Made by a program: the position numbers and the translations under genes. A stretch of 48,410 nt of DNA, from contig NZ_LLWH01000101.1 in NCBI RefSeq assembly GCF_001411475.1, positions 1 to 48,410 on the forward strand, given 5' to 3'. The notes beneath the pieces were generated by a model, which was not told the origin of the DNA, searched no databases, and saw only the letters and a list, made by a program, of their open reading frames with translations. Source of the stretch: Pseudomonas endophytica (lineage in GTDB: Bacteria > Pseudomonadota > Gammaproteobacteria > Pseudomonadales > Pseudomonadaceae). Below are positions 27,237 through 37,655 of this stretch, piece by piece. How positions within the stretch are numbered: position 1 is the first letter of the stretch; each line of letters starts with the position of its first letter.

Positions 27237-27276
27237 GGTGATTGGTGATTATTTGAACAATACAAGCGCCCTTCGG

Positions 27277-27349
27277 CTGTAGGAGCTGTCGAGGAACGAA
27301 GGCTGCGATCTTTTTAAGATCAAAAGATCGCAAGCAAGCGCTCCTACAG
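27277..27349. repeat. REP between rlmB and rpsF promoter
   Basis: CTGTAGGAGCTGTCGAGG at the left and GCAAGCAAGCGCTCCTACAG at the right, with GATCTTTTTAAGATC in the centre. The arms look like a hybrid of the GAGCTGCCG and GAGCGAGC classes. Confidence 0.8.
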
Positions 27350-27367
27350 TTGAAGGCGGTGTGTGGC

Positions 27368-28135
27368 TTATTTCTTCTTAGCGGGAGCCTTGGCTTTAAC
27401 GCTGCGCTGGCGCAGGGCTTCGAACAGGCAAACGCCGGTCGCGACCGAGACGTTCAAGCTGCTCACACTGCCTGCCATCGGTAAACGCACCAAGTAGTCG
27501 CAATGCTCACGGGTCAGGCGACGCATGCCTTTGCCTTCAGCCCCCATGATCAGGATGGTCGGGCCTGTCAGGTCTTGCTCATACAGCTCCTGCTCGGCTT
27601 CGCCCGCCGTACCGACAATCCACAACCCGCGCTGCTGAAGCTTTTTCAGGGTGGCAGCAAGGTTAGTTACGGCCACCAACGGAATCACTTCCGCCGCGCC
27701 GCAGGCCACTTTTCGTACAGTTGGGGTTAGCGTTGCCGACTTGTCTTTTGGCACAATAACGGCCAGTGCACCGGCCGCATCGGCGGTACGCAGGCAGGCG
27801 CCCAAGTTATGCGGGTCAGTCACGCCGTCCAATACCAGAATCAGTGGGGCACCTTCGGTGCGATCCAATAATTCGTTAAGCATGGCCTCGCCCCATACCT
27901 GGCTCGGGCTGACATCAGCCACAACACCTTGGTGCACGCCCTCAACCCAAGCGTCCATTTCGCGGCGCTCGGCCTGGCCGACATCAATACGATTTTCAGC
28001 AGCCAGCGCGACCAAGGTCTGGACGCGAGGATCGTTGCGGCTTTCGGCCAACCAGATTTGCTTAACGCGTTTTGGGTGGTGACGAAGCAACGCTTCTACG
28101 GCGTGAATGCCGTAGATTTTTTCCAACTGACTCAT
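27368..28135 (-). CDS. rlmB: 23S rRNA (guanosine-2'-O-)-methyltransferase RlmB
   Basis: 255-residue SPOUT (TrmH-type) methyltransferase that modifies G2251 of 23S rRNA. The N-terminal RNA-binding domain starts YGIHAVEALLRHHP. The three SPOUT motifs are DPHNLGACLRTADAAG, LIMGAEGKGM and SLNVSVATGVCLFEALRQR. The extreme C-terminus is lysine-rich. The ATG overlaps the rnr stop codon by 4 bases (ATGA). Confidence 0.96.
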   Translation of the reverse strand: MSQLEKIYGIHAVEALLRHHPKRVKQIWLAESRNDPRVQTLVALAAENRIDVGQAERREMDAWVEGVHQGVVADVSPSQVWGEAMLNELLDRTEGAPLILVLDGVTDPHNLGACLRTADAAGALAVIVPKDKSATLTPTVRKVACGAAEVIPLVAVTNLAATLKKLQQRGLWIVGTAGEAEQELYEQDLTGPTILIMGAEGKGMRRLTREHCDYLVRLPMAGSVSSLNVSVATGVCLFEALRQRSVKAKAPAKKK

Positions 28136-30804
28136 GATTTGGCCTTAGGTTTGCGTGCCCCACCGCTTTTGCTGGCTGGAGCAGTGCCCGATTTTGGCGG
28201 GCCTTTACGATGCTTGCTGGGTTTGGAAGGCTTGCCCGCCTCTTTAGCGGGTGCTGCCCTCCCCGACTTTCCCGGCTCCGATGTCCGACCGCCGTTTTTC
28301 GCGTCGGCCAGCAGCGCCTTTTTCAATTCACGGCTTTTACGCAATTCGGCGTTTTTAGCGGCGGCATCACTTGAGCGATAAGCTTCATCAGATGGGGCTT
28401 TAACGGCTTTGGTCGGTGCGCTGCGCCGAGCAGCGGGCTTAGCCCTTTCTGCCGGAGGCTCAGTCGCCTTAGTCCCCGATTTGCCTGCGTTTTTGCGTGC
28501 AGGTGCATCACTGGTGCGGCTTTGATTTTTGCGACCGATTGGCGCATTGAGGGTTTTCTCAGCCATTTCGAAGTCGATTTTGCGCTCGTCTAGGTCGACG
28601 CGCATCACCCGCACTTCAACCGTGTCACCTAAGCGGAAGCTACGACCAGTACGCTCGCCCGCTAAGCGGTGATGCACAGGGTCAAAGTGGTAGTAATCGC
28701 CTGGCAAGGCCGTGACGTGGACTAAGCCTTCGACGTAAATGTCTGTCAATTCAACAAACAGACCGAAGCCGGTCACCGCAGTCACCACACCTGGGAACGT
28801 CTCGCCAACGCGATCCTTCATGAACTCGCACTTGAGCCAGTTGGTCACGTCACGCGTGGCTTCATCAGCACGGCGCTCGCTCATCGAACACTGTTCGCCA
28901 AGCTGCTCCAGGATCGCTTCGTCGTACGGGTAAATACGCGCTTTAGGAATCGTCATCGCGCCAGCACGGCGAACGTGCGGGGTATCCAGTTTGGAATGGA
29001 TAACGCTGCGAATCGCCCGGTGCGTGAGCAGGTCTGGGTAGCGACGAATCGGCGAAGTGAAGTGGGTATAGGCTTCATAGTTAAGGCCGAAGTGGCCTTG
29101 GTTATCAGCGCTGTACACCGCTTGGCTCAACGAACGCAGCATCACGGTCTGGATCAGGTGGAAGTCCGGACGATCTTTGATGGTTTCAAGCAGCGCTTGA
29201 TAGTCCTTCGGCGAAGGCCCGTCCTTGCCTTTATGCAGGGTCAGACCCAACTCGCCCAAGAACGCGCGGAGTTTTTCTAGACGCTCAGGCGGTGGGCCAT
29301 CGTGCACACGGTACAAGGCCGGAATTTCGTGCTTTTTGAGGAACTCAGCGGTGGCCACGTTGGCCGCCAGCATGCACTCTTCAATCAACTTGTGCGCATC
29401 GTTACGCGTGGTTGGGCGAATTTCAGCGATTTTACGCTCGGAGCCGAAGATGATTCGGGTTTCCTGCGTTTCAAAATCAATCGCACCACGGGTATGGCGA
29501 GCTGCCAGCAACACTTTGTACAGCGCGTACAGTTGCTTGAGATGCGGCACGACATCAGCGTATTCGCCGCGCAATTGCTTGGCGTCGTTGGTTTTCGGGT
29601 GCTCAAGAATGGTACTGACCTTGTTATAGGTCAGACGCGCCTGAGAATGAATCACCGCTTCATAGAACTGATAGTCAGTCATTTCGCCGGTTTTGGAGAT
29701 GGTCATCTCACACACCATAGCCAAACGGTCAACTTTCGGATTCAGCGAGCACAGGCCGTTGGACAGTTCCTCGGGAAGCATTGGAATCACGCGCTCGGGG
29801 AAGTACACCGAGTTACCGCGCACTTGGGATTCCGCATCCAACGCAGAGCCAATTTTCACGTAGCTGGAAACGTCGGCAATCGCCACGTACAACTTCCAGC
29901 CGCCACCGAACAGGCGCAATTTGCCAGGCTTGGCTTCGCAATACACCGCGTCATCGAAGTCACGAGCATCTTCACCGTCGATGGTGACGAACGGCAGATG
30001 ACGCAGGTCGATGCGTTTTTCTTTGTCTTTTTCTTCGACTTCAGGCTTGAGCTTGCTGGCTTCTTTAAGCACAGCTTCTGGCCAGACGTGAGGAATGTCA
30101 TAGGTGCGCAGCGCAATGTCGATTTCCATGCCGGGCGCCATGTAGTTGCCCACCACTTCAAGCACATCACCCTGCGGCTGAAAGCGCGGGGTCGGCCAGT
30201 GAGTGATCTTCACTTCGACGAACTGCCCTACCTTCGCACCCGCATTACGGCCCGGAGTCACCAGCACTTCTTGCTGGATCTTCGGGTTGTCGGCGACCAC
30301 AAAGCCGATGCCGCCTTCTTCGAAGTAACGACCCACGATGGTTTCGTGAGCGCGCGACACCACTTCAACGATCACGCCTTCACGGCGGCCTCGGCGGTCC
30401 AGCCCCGAAACACGGGCCAGCGCACGGTCGCCATCGAACACCAAACGCATCTGCGAGGGGCTCATGAATAGATCGTCGCTGCCATCGTCTGGAATCAAGA
30501 AGCCGAACCCATCACGGTGCCCGCTGATGCGGCCCAGAATCAGATCAAGCTTGTCCACCGGCGCATAGGTGCCGCGACGGGTGTAAATCAGTTGAGCATC
30601 GCGCTCCATCGCACGCAGGCGACGGCGCAACGCTTCAATTTGGTCTTCGGTCGTCAGCCCAAACTCTGCGACCAACTGCTCGCGAGCAGCAGGCGAACCG
30701 CGTTCAGCCAGATGCTGAAGGATCAGTTCGCGGCTTGGGATAGGATTTTCGTATTTTTCCGCTTCACGTGCGGCCTCGGGATCGAGGGTCTGCCAATCGG
30801 CCAT
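28132..30804 (-). CDS. rnr: Ribonuclease R
   Basis: 3'-5' exoribonuclease of 890 residues that degrades structured RNA and takes part in trans-translation quality control. N-terminal helix-turn-helix and cold-shock domains run to about residue 210. The RNB catalytic domain has DGEDARDFDDAVY near 273-287 with the metal-binding aspartates. An S1 domain follows near 645-730 (GETFPGVVTAVTGFGLFVEL). The last ~135 residues are a low-complexity Lys/Ala/Pro tail longer than the core family needs. rlmB overlaps it downstream. Confidence 0.96.
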   Translation of the reverse strand: MADWQTLDPEAAREAEKYENPIPSRELILQHLAERGSPAAREQLVAEFGLTTEDQIEALRRRLRAMERDAQLIYTRRGTYAPVDKLDLILGRISGHRDGFGFLIPDDGSDDLFMSPSQMRLVFDGDRALARVSGLDRRGRREGVIVEVVSRAHETIVGRYFEEGGIGFVVADNPKIQQEVLVTPGRNAGAKVGQFVEVKITHWPTPRFQPQGDVLEVVGNYMAPGMEIDIALRTYDIPHVWPEAVLKEASKLKPEVEEKDKEKRIDLRHLPFVTIDGEDARDFDDAVYCEAKPGKLRLFGGGWKLYVAIADVSSYVKIGSALDAESQVRGNSVYFPERVIPMLPEELSNGLCSLNPKVDRLAMVCEMTISKTGEMTDYQFYEAVIHSQARLTYNKVSTILEHPKTNDAKQLRGEYADVVPHLKQLYALYKVLLAARHTRGAIDFETQETRIIFGSERKIAEIRPTTRNDAHKLIEECMLAANVATAEFLKKHEIPALYRVHDGPPPERLEKLRAFLGELGLTLHKGKDGPSPKDYQALLETIKDRPDFHLIQTVMLRSLSQAVYSADNQGHFGLNYEAYTHFTSPIRRYPDLLTHRAIRSVIHSKLDTPHVRRAGAMTIPKARIYPYDEAILEQLGEQCSMSERRADEATRDVTNWLKCEFMKDRVGETFPGVVTAVTGFGLFVELTDIYVEGLVHVTALPGDYYHFDPVHHRLAGERTGRSFRLGDTVEVRVMRVDLDERKIDFEMAEKTLNAPIGRKNQSRTSDAPARKNAGKSGTKATEPPAERAKPAARRSAPTKAVKAPSDEAYRSSDAAAKNAELRKSRELKKALLADAKNGGRTSEPGKSGRAAPAKEAGKPSKPSKHRKGPPKSGTAPASKSGGARKPKAKS

Positions 30805-30964
30805 TAGATAGTTTTCACCTTGTCTATATGCGGTTAGTTTGGCATACGCGTATTGAAACGGGAAATTTCGGACTCATACGGCGCCGTAATAACTCGTTCT
30901 GACACGTATTAAGGGTGTAGACCAACCGTTCGGGAAATATTTCCACAATTTACACCTGCAACGC

Positions 30965-30993
30965 TTTACAGCCAAAAAGGGCATCAGTATAGT
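30965..30993 (+). promoter_or_regulatory. Promoter of tRNA-Leu
   Basis: TTTACA (30965-30970), a 17-base spacer and TATAGT (30988-30993), followed by a GC-rich discriminator (GCGCGCC). That discriminator is typical of stable-RNA promoters under stringent control. Confidence 0.75.
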
Positions 30994-31027
30994 GCGCGCC
31001 ATCGACAACGGTGACGTTGAAGATACT

Positions 31028-31114
31028 GCCCAGATGGTGAAATTGGTAGACACGCCAGCTTCAGGTGCTGGTGGCCGCAAGGCCGTGGAAGTTCGAGTCT
31101 TCTTCTGGGCACCA
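31028..31114 (+). tRNA. tRNA-Leu (anticodon CAG)
   Basis: 87 bases including an encoded CCA. The acceptor arms GCCCAGA and TCTGGGC pair. The D-loop has AATTGGTAGAC, and the anticodon stem CCAGC/GCTGG encloses TTCAGGT with CAG, reading CUG codons. A long variable arm (GGCC GCAA GGCC) marks it as class II, and the T-loop is GTTCGAGTC. Confidence 0.96.
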
Positions 31115-31162
31115 ATTCAAGCTTCACGTTTTTCACTGAAAAGATGTGAAGCATCACAAAAC

Positions 31163-31181
31163 CCCGCGAAAGCGGGTTTTT
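31163..31181 (+). terminator. Terminator after tRNA-Leu
   Basis: CCCGC-GAAA-GCGGG hairpin with a stable GAAA tetraloop followed by TTTTT, about 50 bases past the tRNA. A canonical intrinsic terminator. Confidence 0.85.
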
Positions 31182-31259
31182 GCGTTTCTGAGCTAAGTAA
31201 AGAGCCCGTTTCGCCCCTCTCCATACGTCTATCGCCATCGTTTTCAAGCGCACTTGAGA

Positions 31260-31281
31260 AACAATATCGTTTATTATTGTT
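31260..31281. promoter_or_regulatory. Fur-box-like palindrome before the iron transporter genes
   Basis: AACAATA and TATTGTT are separated by 8 A/T-rich bases, about 36 bases upstream of the substrate-binding protein gene. The A/T-rich dyad and the iron-type transporter downstream suggest a Fur site, but the match to the 19-base consensus is only partial. Confidence 0.4.
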
Positions 31282-31317
31282 ACAAGTCTTGTAGCACCAA
31301 AGAGAGGAACCCAGCGA

Positions 31318-32340
31318 ATGATGCTCCGAAATACCCGGCTTGCGACATCTCTACTGCGCGGCCTGACGCTAACCATTCTCGGTCTTGCACTGACCGCCCC
31401 CGCCTACGCTGCCGACCCCGTCACCCTGACGCTGTATAACGGCCAACACAAAGAAGTCGGCGACAATCTCGCCAAAGCCTTTGAAGCCAAAACCGGCATC
31501 CACGTAAATGTGCGCAAAGGTAGCAGCAACCAACTGGCCAGCCAGATCATGGAAGAAGGCGACCGCTCCCCGGCTGACGTGTTTTACGCCGAGGAGTCGC
31601 CGCCCCTGAATAATCTGGGTGAGCAAGGCTTTTTAGCCAAGGCCAACGACAGCACGCTGCAAGCGCTGCCCAAGGAGTATGTGGCCGCCAATGGCACTTG
31701 GATCGGCGTCACTGCGCGCACCCGCGTCGTCGCGTTTAATCCCAAACTGATCAAAGAAGGAGAACTGCCAAAAACGGTTCTGGATTTCGCTAAACCTGAG
31801 TGGCAAGGCAAAGTCGGCTTCGTTCCGACCAGCGGCGCGTTTCAAGAACAAGCCGTAGCAATCATCAAACTGCATGGGCGTGACGCCGCTGAAGAATGGC
31901 TGACCGGCCTGCGCGCCTTCGGCAAAACTTACACCAACAACATGGTTGCACTCAAAGCCGTAGAAAATGGCGAAGTCGCTGCGGTGCTGGTGAACAACTA
32001 TTACTGGTTTGCTTTGCAGAAAGAAAAAGGCAACTTGGACTCCAAACTGTACTACTTCACCGATGGTGATGCAGGTGGTCTCGTCACTGTTTCCAGCGCT
32101 GGCGTGCTGAAGGCGAGCAAGCACCCTAAAGAAGCTCAGCAACTGCTCGCGTACATGGCCAGCGAAGAAGGCCAACGCGTGATCACCAACACCACGGCCG
32201 AATACCCGATGCGCAAAGGCATGGTGTCGGACCGCGGCCTCAAGCCTTTTGATGAGTTGCAACCGCCGAAAATCACCCCGGCCGATTTGGGCAACGCTGA
32301 AGAAGCTTTAGACCTCGAACGCGATACCGGTCTGCTCTGA
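31318..32340 (+). CDS. Iron(III) ABC transporter periplasmic binding protein
   Basis: 340 residues of the FbpA/HitA/SfuA type (extracellular solute-binding family 1). The signal peptide covers about 32 residues and ends PAYAA before DPVTLTLYNGQH. The mature start LTLYNGQHKEV and the Tyr pair in VNNYYWF match the iron-liganding tyrosines of FbpA-type proteins. GAGGAA precedes the ATG; a second ATG follows directly. Its stop overlaps the permease start by one base (TGATG). Confidence 0.88.
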   Translation: MMLRNTRLATSLLRGLTLTILGLALTAPAYAADPVTLTLYNGQHKEVGDNLAKAFEAKTGIHVNVRKGSSNQLASQIMEEGDRSPADVFYAEESPPLNNLGEQGFLAKANDSTLQALPKEYVAANGTWIGVTARTRVVAFNPKLIKEGELPKTVLDFAKPEWQGKVGFVPTSGAFQEQAVAIIKLHGRDAAEEWLTGLRAFGKTYTNNMVALKAVENGEVAAVLVNNYYWFALQKEKGNLDSKLYYFTDGDAGGLVTVSSAGVLKASKHPKEAQQLLAYMASEEGQRVITNTTAEYPMRKGMVSDRGLKPFDELQPPKITPADLGNAEEALDLERDTGLL

Positions 32341-33893
32341 TGCTCACCCCCGCCTCCACAGCGCGCTATGCCCTGAAACGCAAAAAGCCGTCTATCTGGC
32401 TACTGCTGCCTGTCTTGCTGCTGATCGGGCTTAGCTTGCTACCTTTGCTGTATGTCATCACCAAAGCGTGGCAGGCGGGCTGGGCGCAGGCACTGAACTT
32501 GCTGTGGCGCCCGTACGTGTTTGGCTTGATGCGCAATACGTTGCTGCTGATGGTGGGCGTCACCCTCACCTGTGCATTAGTGGGGCTGTCGTTGGCGTGG
32601 TTATTGGAGCGCAGCAACCTACCGGGGCGGCGCCTATGGGGTGTGATTCTATGCCTGCCATTTGCGGTACCGGCCTTTGTCAGTAGCTTCACTTGGGTTT
32701 CGCTCAGCGCCAGCTTCGAGGGCTTGGGCGGGGCCATTCTGGTGATGAGCCTGTCCAAATACCCGCTGATTTTTCTACCGGTCGCTGCCACACTGCGCAA
32801 CCTTGACCCAGCCCTTGAAGAATCAGCTCGCACCTTGGGACAGAACCGCTGGGGAGTGTTTTTCAAGATCACCCTCCCTCTGCTCTGGCCTTCGCTACTG
32901 GCGGGCTCGCTGCTGATTGCCTTGCACATGCTGGTCGAGTTCGGCGCACTGTCAATTATCGGCCTGCAAACCTTCACCACCGCGATCTATCAGCAGTTTG
33001 AGCTGGAGTTCAGCAATGCCAATGCCGCCATGCTGTCTGCGGTGTTGCTGGTGATGTGCCTTAGCCTGCTGTGGCTGGAGTTAAAGGTACGCGGCAAAGG
33101 ACGGCACATTCGTATCGGCCAAGGCGCAGCACGTCACGCCGAGCAAGTGCGATTGGGCAAGTGGTCACTGCTGGGGCAAGTGTATTGCCTGCTACTGGCG
33201 GTGATCGGCAGCGGTATCCCGCTGGGGATGCTGGCGTACTGGCTGATCAAAGGCAGCTCTGCCGCCTTTCCGATGGCGGCGATTGGCGAAGCGTTGCTCT
33301 CATCGCTGGCATTGTCTTTGGGCGGCGCAGCGTTGTGTCTGGTGTTGGCCGTTCCGGTGGGCTTGCTGGTGGTGCGCTATAAAGGCCAATTAGCCATTTG
33401 GGCTGAGCGCTTGCCGTACCTGCTGCATGCCCTGCCGGGCTTGGTGATTGCACTGGCGCTGGTGTACTTCTCACTGCATTACGTGCCGGTGCTGTATCAA
33501 ACATCAGCGTTGTTGCTGATTGCCTATGCACTGCTGTTTTTGCCACTGGCGCAGGCACCGATTCGTACCGCGCTGAACAAAGCTGCGCCGCAACTGGAAG
33601 AGGCTGCACGCACCTTGGGCGCGTCTTCGTTCTCGGCTTTTTGCCGAGTAACCTTGCCGATCATCTTCCCGGCACTCGGGGCCGCGTTTGCGCTGGTGTT
33701 TTTGGACGCCATGAAAGAGCTGACAGCGACCTTGCTGCTCAGCCCTACCGGGCTTAACACCTTGGCCACACAAGTGTGGGCGCACACCTCAAATGTCGAG
33801 TTTGCGGCAGCCGCACCCTATGCCGCGCTGTTGATCGTAGTGTCGGGTTTACCGGTGTATCTGCTGACCACGCGCATGTACTTGAGCCGCTAA
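32340..33893 (+). CDS. Iron(III) ABC transporter permease (fused double permease)
   Basis: 517 residues with about 12 hydrophobic helices. Two permease modules are fused in tandem, as in FbpB/SfuB. Each carries its ATPase-contact loop: ALEESARTLGQNRWGVFFKI near residues 160-180 and QLEEAARTLGASSFSAFCRV near 420-440. No ATPase gene follows: the next gene is a chemoreceptor on the other strand. A shared or distant ATPase must be used. Confidence 0.9.
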   Translation: MLTPASTARYALKRKKPSIWLLLPVLLLIGLSLLPLLYVITKAWQAGWAQALNLLWRPYVFGLMRNTLLLMVGVTLTCALVGLSLAWLLERSNLPGRRLWGVILCLPFAVPAFVSSFTWVSLSASFEGLGGAILVMSLSKYPLIFLPVAATLRNLDPALEESARTLGQNRWGVFFKITLPLLWPSLLAGSLLIALHMLVEFGALSIIGLQTFTTAIYQQFELEFSNANAAMLSAVLLVMCLSLLWLELKVRGKGRHIRIGQGAARHAEQVRLGKWSLLGQVYCLLLAVIGSGIPLGMLAYWLIKGSSAAFPMAAIGEALLSSLALSLGGAALCLVLAVPVGLLVVRYKGQLAIWAERLPYLLHALPGLVIALALVYFSLHYVPVLYQTSALLLIAYALLFLPLAQAPIRTALNKAAPQLEEAARTLGASSFSAFCRVTLPIIFPALGAAFALVFLDAMKELTATLLLSPTGLNTLATQVWAHTSNVEFAAAAPYAALLIVVSGLPVYLLTTRMYLSR

Positions 33894-33962
33894 TCCTTTG
33901 GTCGCTGACGAGGTACGAGCCTACGCCCATCGCAGTCTCATACCTCGCCAGCGGCCACAGGC

Positions 33963-35897
33963 TTAGGCCCTGAACTGCCCTAAGCTCGCCCTTAATTGCT
34001 CCGCCAAGCTGTCCAGCACCTTGCCACTGGCCGTCGTCTGCGTCACCGCTTCAGCCGCTCGCTCAGCCTGCGCATGAATCACCTCGACCCGGCCACGCAC
34101 CGCATTCGCGCCCTGCGCTTGATGCGCGGCCGCTTTGGTCGCATCGTCTATCGCCGTGTGCACTTGCTCAACCGACGCCTGCACAGTCTTCTGCAATTTC
34201 ACACTGCCGCGGAGCACCGCCAATCCCTCATCCGCCTGGCGACCCGCTTGCGCAATCGCGGCTACCGCTTCCTTAGCCCCCTGCTGCAAGGCCACGATAT
34301 GGGCCTGAATATCGCCAGTGGAGCTTTGCGTCTTGCTCGCCAACGCCCGCACCTCATCGGCCACCACAGCAAAGCCGCGGCCCGTCTCGCCCGCGCGCGC
34401 TGCTTCAATGGCTGCGTTCAGGGCCAGTAGATTGGTTTGCTCGGCAATGCCGTGGATCACCGTCAGCACCACTTCGATTTGCTCGCTTTGCTGTGCCAGG
34501 CGCTCGATGACTTTAGCCCCTTCGCCCACTTGCCCAGCCAACGCTTCAATCAAGCCACCCACTTGAGCAGAGGTGCGGGTGTTTTCATCCGTGGCCTGAC
34601 GAATATCCACCACCTGCTTGAGCGCCGCCTGCATCGCTTGGCTTTCAGACTGCGCCGCATCCGCCATGGTCGACAGCGCCTCAAGGCTTTGCGCCACTTC
34701 GTCACGCTGCAACTGTGCGGCGGCATCCGCCCCAGCATTGCGCAGGGTCATCGCCCCAATCTCAAGCCCTGTGCGCTGGGCCACATCCCCCGCCTCACGC
34801 ACGATGGGCTGCAACTTATCAACAAAGCTATTGACCGCCGCCGCCATGTCGCCAATTTCATCTTTGCTGTTTAAGCCCACGCGCTTGGTCAGGTCGCCCT
34901 CACCCGCCGCCAAATCATTTAAGGCTGCATTGAGCAGAAGTAACTTGCTCACCACGCGCCGCCCCAGCACCACTGCCAGCAACAGCAAAACGCCTAGCCC
35001 CACCAAAGCCAGACTCAGCCCTATGCGCCAGCGCAAGGCGTCTGCCGCCTCGCTCACAGTCTGCGCGGTATTGGTCTGCATTTGCGCAGCCGCAGCCTGA
35101 GCAGACTCCAAACGATCCCCCAACGCTTTGGAGCTGTCGCTGGCCGCGCCTTGTAGGCTTTCGCCGACCAATTGATCACTGCTGGCAATCAGTGCCGCAA
35201 AACGCTTATCAAGCGCCGCCAAAGACTGCTGGACCGACGCCCTAGAAACACCCATCAAGACTTTACCGATCTCAACCCCGTTCGGGCTGATCGGCGCTTC
35301 GAGGTAATACACCTGCGGATCGGAACGCGCAGCATCCAGCACTTTATCCAGCGCACGATCGCCCTTGCCCTTCTCCAGCAGTGCTTTGTTGATCGGGTTA
35401 TCACGATTGAGGTAGCGCGTCAGATGCTGCCCCGAAACGTCGTCATACACCACGAACAACACATTCGGATTACGCTGAGCACGCCGAGCGAATTCAGACA
35501 GCGTCGGCACATCACTGTCCCAAATGGCACGCGGCGCTACCGCGGCCAACAATTGCGCCATGTCATTCGCAGAGTCTTTGAGGCTCTGTTCGAGCATCTC
35601 TAACAGTTGCGCTTGCTCATCTTTAAGACGCGATTCCAAGCCAGCGGTCAGCCGTTGCCGGGTGCTGGCGGACAACCCTTCAAGGTTGCTCTTGACCTCA
35701 CGCCCCGCCAACTCCAGTTCCGCCGTCAAATGCTTGCTATCTGCACTCAGCCCCGCATCCAAATCTGCCTGTAGAGCCGTGACCGTGCTGCGTGTGAGGG
35801 CGACAGCCACCAGCACTTGCACCAAAAGAGCGATACCAAGGGTAACGAATACCGGCCGCAATAAACGGCTTTGTAACAACGAGAGTACGGCAGACAC
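33963..35897 (-). CDS. Methyl-accepting chemotaxis protein
   Basis: 644 residues using the GTG at 35897, which has GGAGGGG upstream. TM1 is near residues 12-34. A periplasmic sensor region of roughly 250 residues ([20 protein letters not shown] within it) leads to TM2 near 290-312 ([15 protein letters not shown]). A HAMP domain with [19 protein letters not shown] follows, then the signalling domain with the tip [20 protein letters not shown] and [15 protein letters not shown]. No C-terminal CheR-docking pentapeptide is visible. The ligand is unknown; it sits beside purA as in other Pseudomonas. Confidence 0.93.
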   Translation of the reverse strand: MSAVLSLLQSRLLRPVFVTLGIALLVQVLVAVALTRSTVTALQADLDAGLSADSKHLTAELELAGREVKSNLEGLSASTRQRLTAGLESRLKDEQAQLLEMLEQSLKDSANDMAQLLAAVAPRAIWDSDVPTLSEFARRAQRNPNVLFVVYDDVSGQHLTRYLNRDNPINKALLEKGKGDRALDKVLDAARSDPQVYYLEAPISPNGVEIGKVLMGVSRASVQQSLAALDKRFAALIASSDQLVGESLQGAASDSSKALGDRLESAQAAAAQMQTNTAQTVSEAADALRWRIGLSLALVGLGVLLLLAVVLGRRVVSKLLLLNAALNDLAAGEGDLTKRVGLNSKDEIGDMAAAVNSFVDKLQPIVREAGDVAQRTGLEIGAMTLRNAGADAAAQLQRDEVAQSLEALSTMADAAQSESQAMQAALKQVVDIRQATDENTRTSAQVGGLIEALAGQVGEGAKVIERLAQQSEQIEVVLTVIHGIAEQTNLLALNAAIEAARAGETGRGFAVVADEVRALASKTQSSTGDIQAHIVALQQGAKEAVAAIAQAGRQADEGLAVLRGSVKLQKTVQASVEQVHTAIDDATKAAAHQAQGANAVRGRVEVIHAQAERAAEAVTQTTASGKVLDSLAEQLRASLGQFRA

Positions 35898-35982
35898 GGA
35901 AAACCCCTCCACAACGGTGCCATTATTTTGATAGCACCCTAATCGGGATATTAAAGCAAGGGTCGTGCCGTGAGCCTATCTA

Positions 35983-36000
35983 CCGTAGGAGCTGCCGAGC
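35983..36000. repeat. Solitary REP arm
   Basis: CCGTAGGAGCTGCCGAGC matches a REP left arm, but no right arm follows before the next REP at 36115. It looks like a decayed or truncated copy. Confidence 0.7.
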
Positions 36001-36063
36001 ATCATGGATTCGCCAGCAAATGCGCAATCTGGATGGGGCTAGCTGTCTCACTACTCTGAACAA

Positions 36064-36088
36064 TGCCCGCAGCACAACGCTGCGGGCA
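36064..36088. terminator. Strong hairpin between mcp and purA
   Basis: TGCCCGCAGC-ACAAC-GCTGCGGGCA: a perfect 10-bp G/C-rich stem with a 5-base loop and no T run. It is a possible transcript-end or stabilising structure downstream of purA. Confidence 0.45.
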
Positions 36089-36114
36089 CAGTAGCGCAGC
36101 GTGAAATACCCCCC

Positions 36115-36198
36115 GTAGGAGCTGCCGAGGAACGAAGGCTGCGATCTTTTGATGTTGCGGTAAAAGATCAAAAGATCGCAGGCTGCGCCAGCTCCTAC
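36115..36198. repeat. REP downstream of purA
   Basis: GTAGGAGCTGCCGAGG and GCTGCGCCAGCTCCTAC form the outer arms, GGCTGCGATCTTTTGAT and ATCAAAAGATCGCAGGC the inner arms, with GTTGCGGTAAAAG in the centre. Confidence 0.85.
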
Positions 36199-36261
36199 AA
36201 AAACAGAGGCGCACCCAAACACCGTGCGCAATGGTGTTACGACCGCCAGTTGTTGATCGCC

Positions 36262-36291
36262 CCAAAACAACAAAGGGCCCCGAAGGGCCCT
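36262..36291 (-). terminator. Terminator of purA
   Basis: AGGGCCC-TTCG-GGGCCCT on the minus strand: a 7-bp stem with the very stable TTCG tetraloop. It is followed by TTGTTGTTTTG, 20 bases after the purA stop. Confidence 0.85.
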
Positions 36292-36311
36292 ATGTTTTAC
36301 ATCGCGACGTA

Positions 36312-37655
<1,344 letters not shown>

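Larger units (their letters stand above)
35898..36311. other. Gene-free stretch between mcp and purA
   Basis: No gene is visible. It holds a solitary REP arm (35983-36000), a perfect 10-bp hairpin at 36064-36088, a full REP at 36115-36198 and the purA terminator. The solitary arm and the full REP are in the same orientation about 130 bases apart. Confidence 0.6.

Noticed and set aside
29302..30471. 389-residue open frame on the plus strand
   Set aside because: Antisense to the catalytic core of rnr; no ribosome site or recognisable motif.
30992..31294. 100-residue open frame on the plus strand
   Set aside because: It covers the tRNA-Leu gene and its terminator, so translation is implausible.
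33071..33382. Separate ATPase or small gene inside the iron permease
   Set aside because: The frame is internal to the fused permease and shows no Walker motifs.
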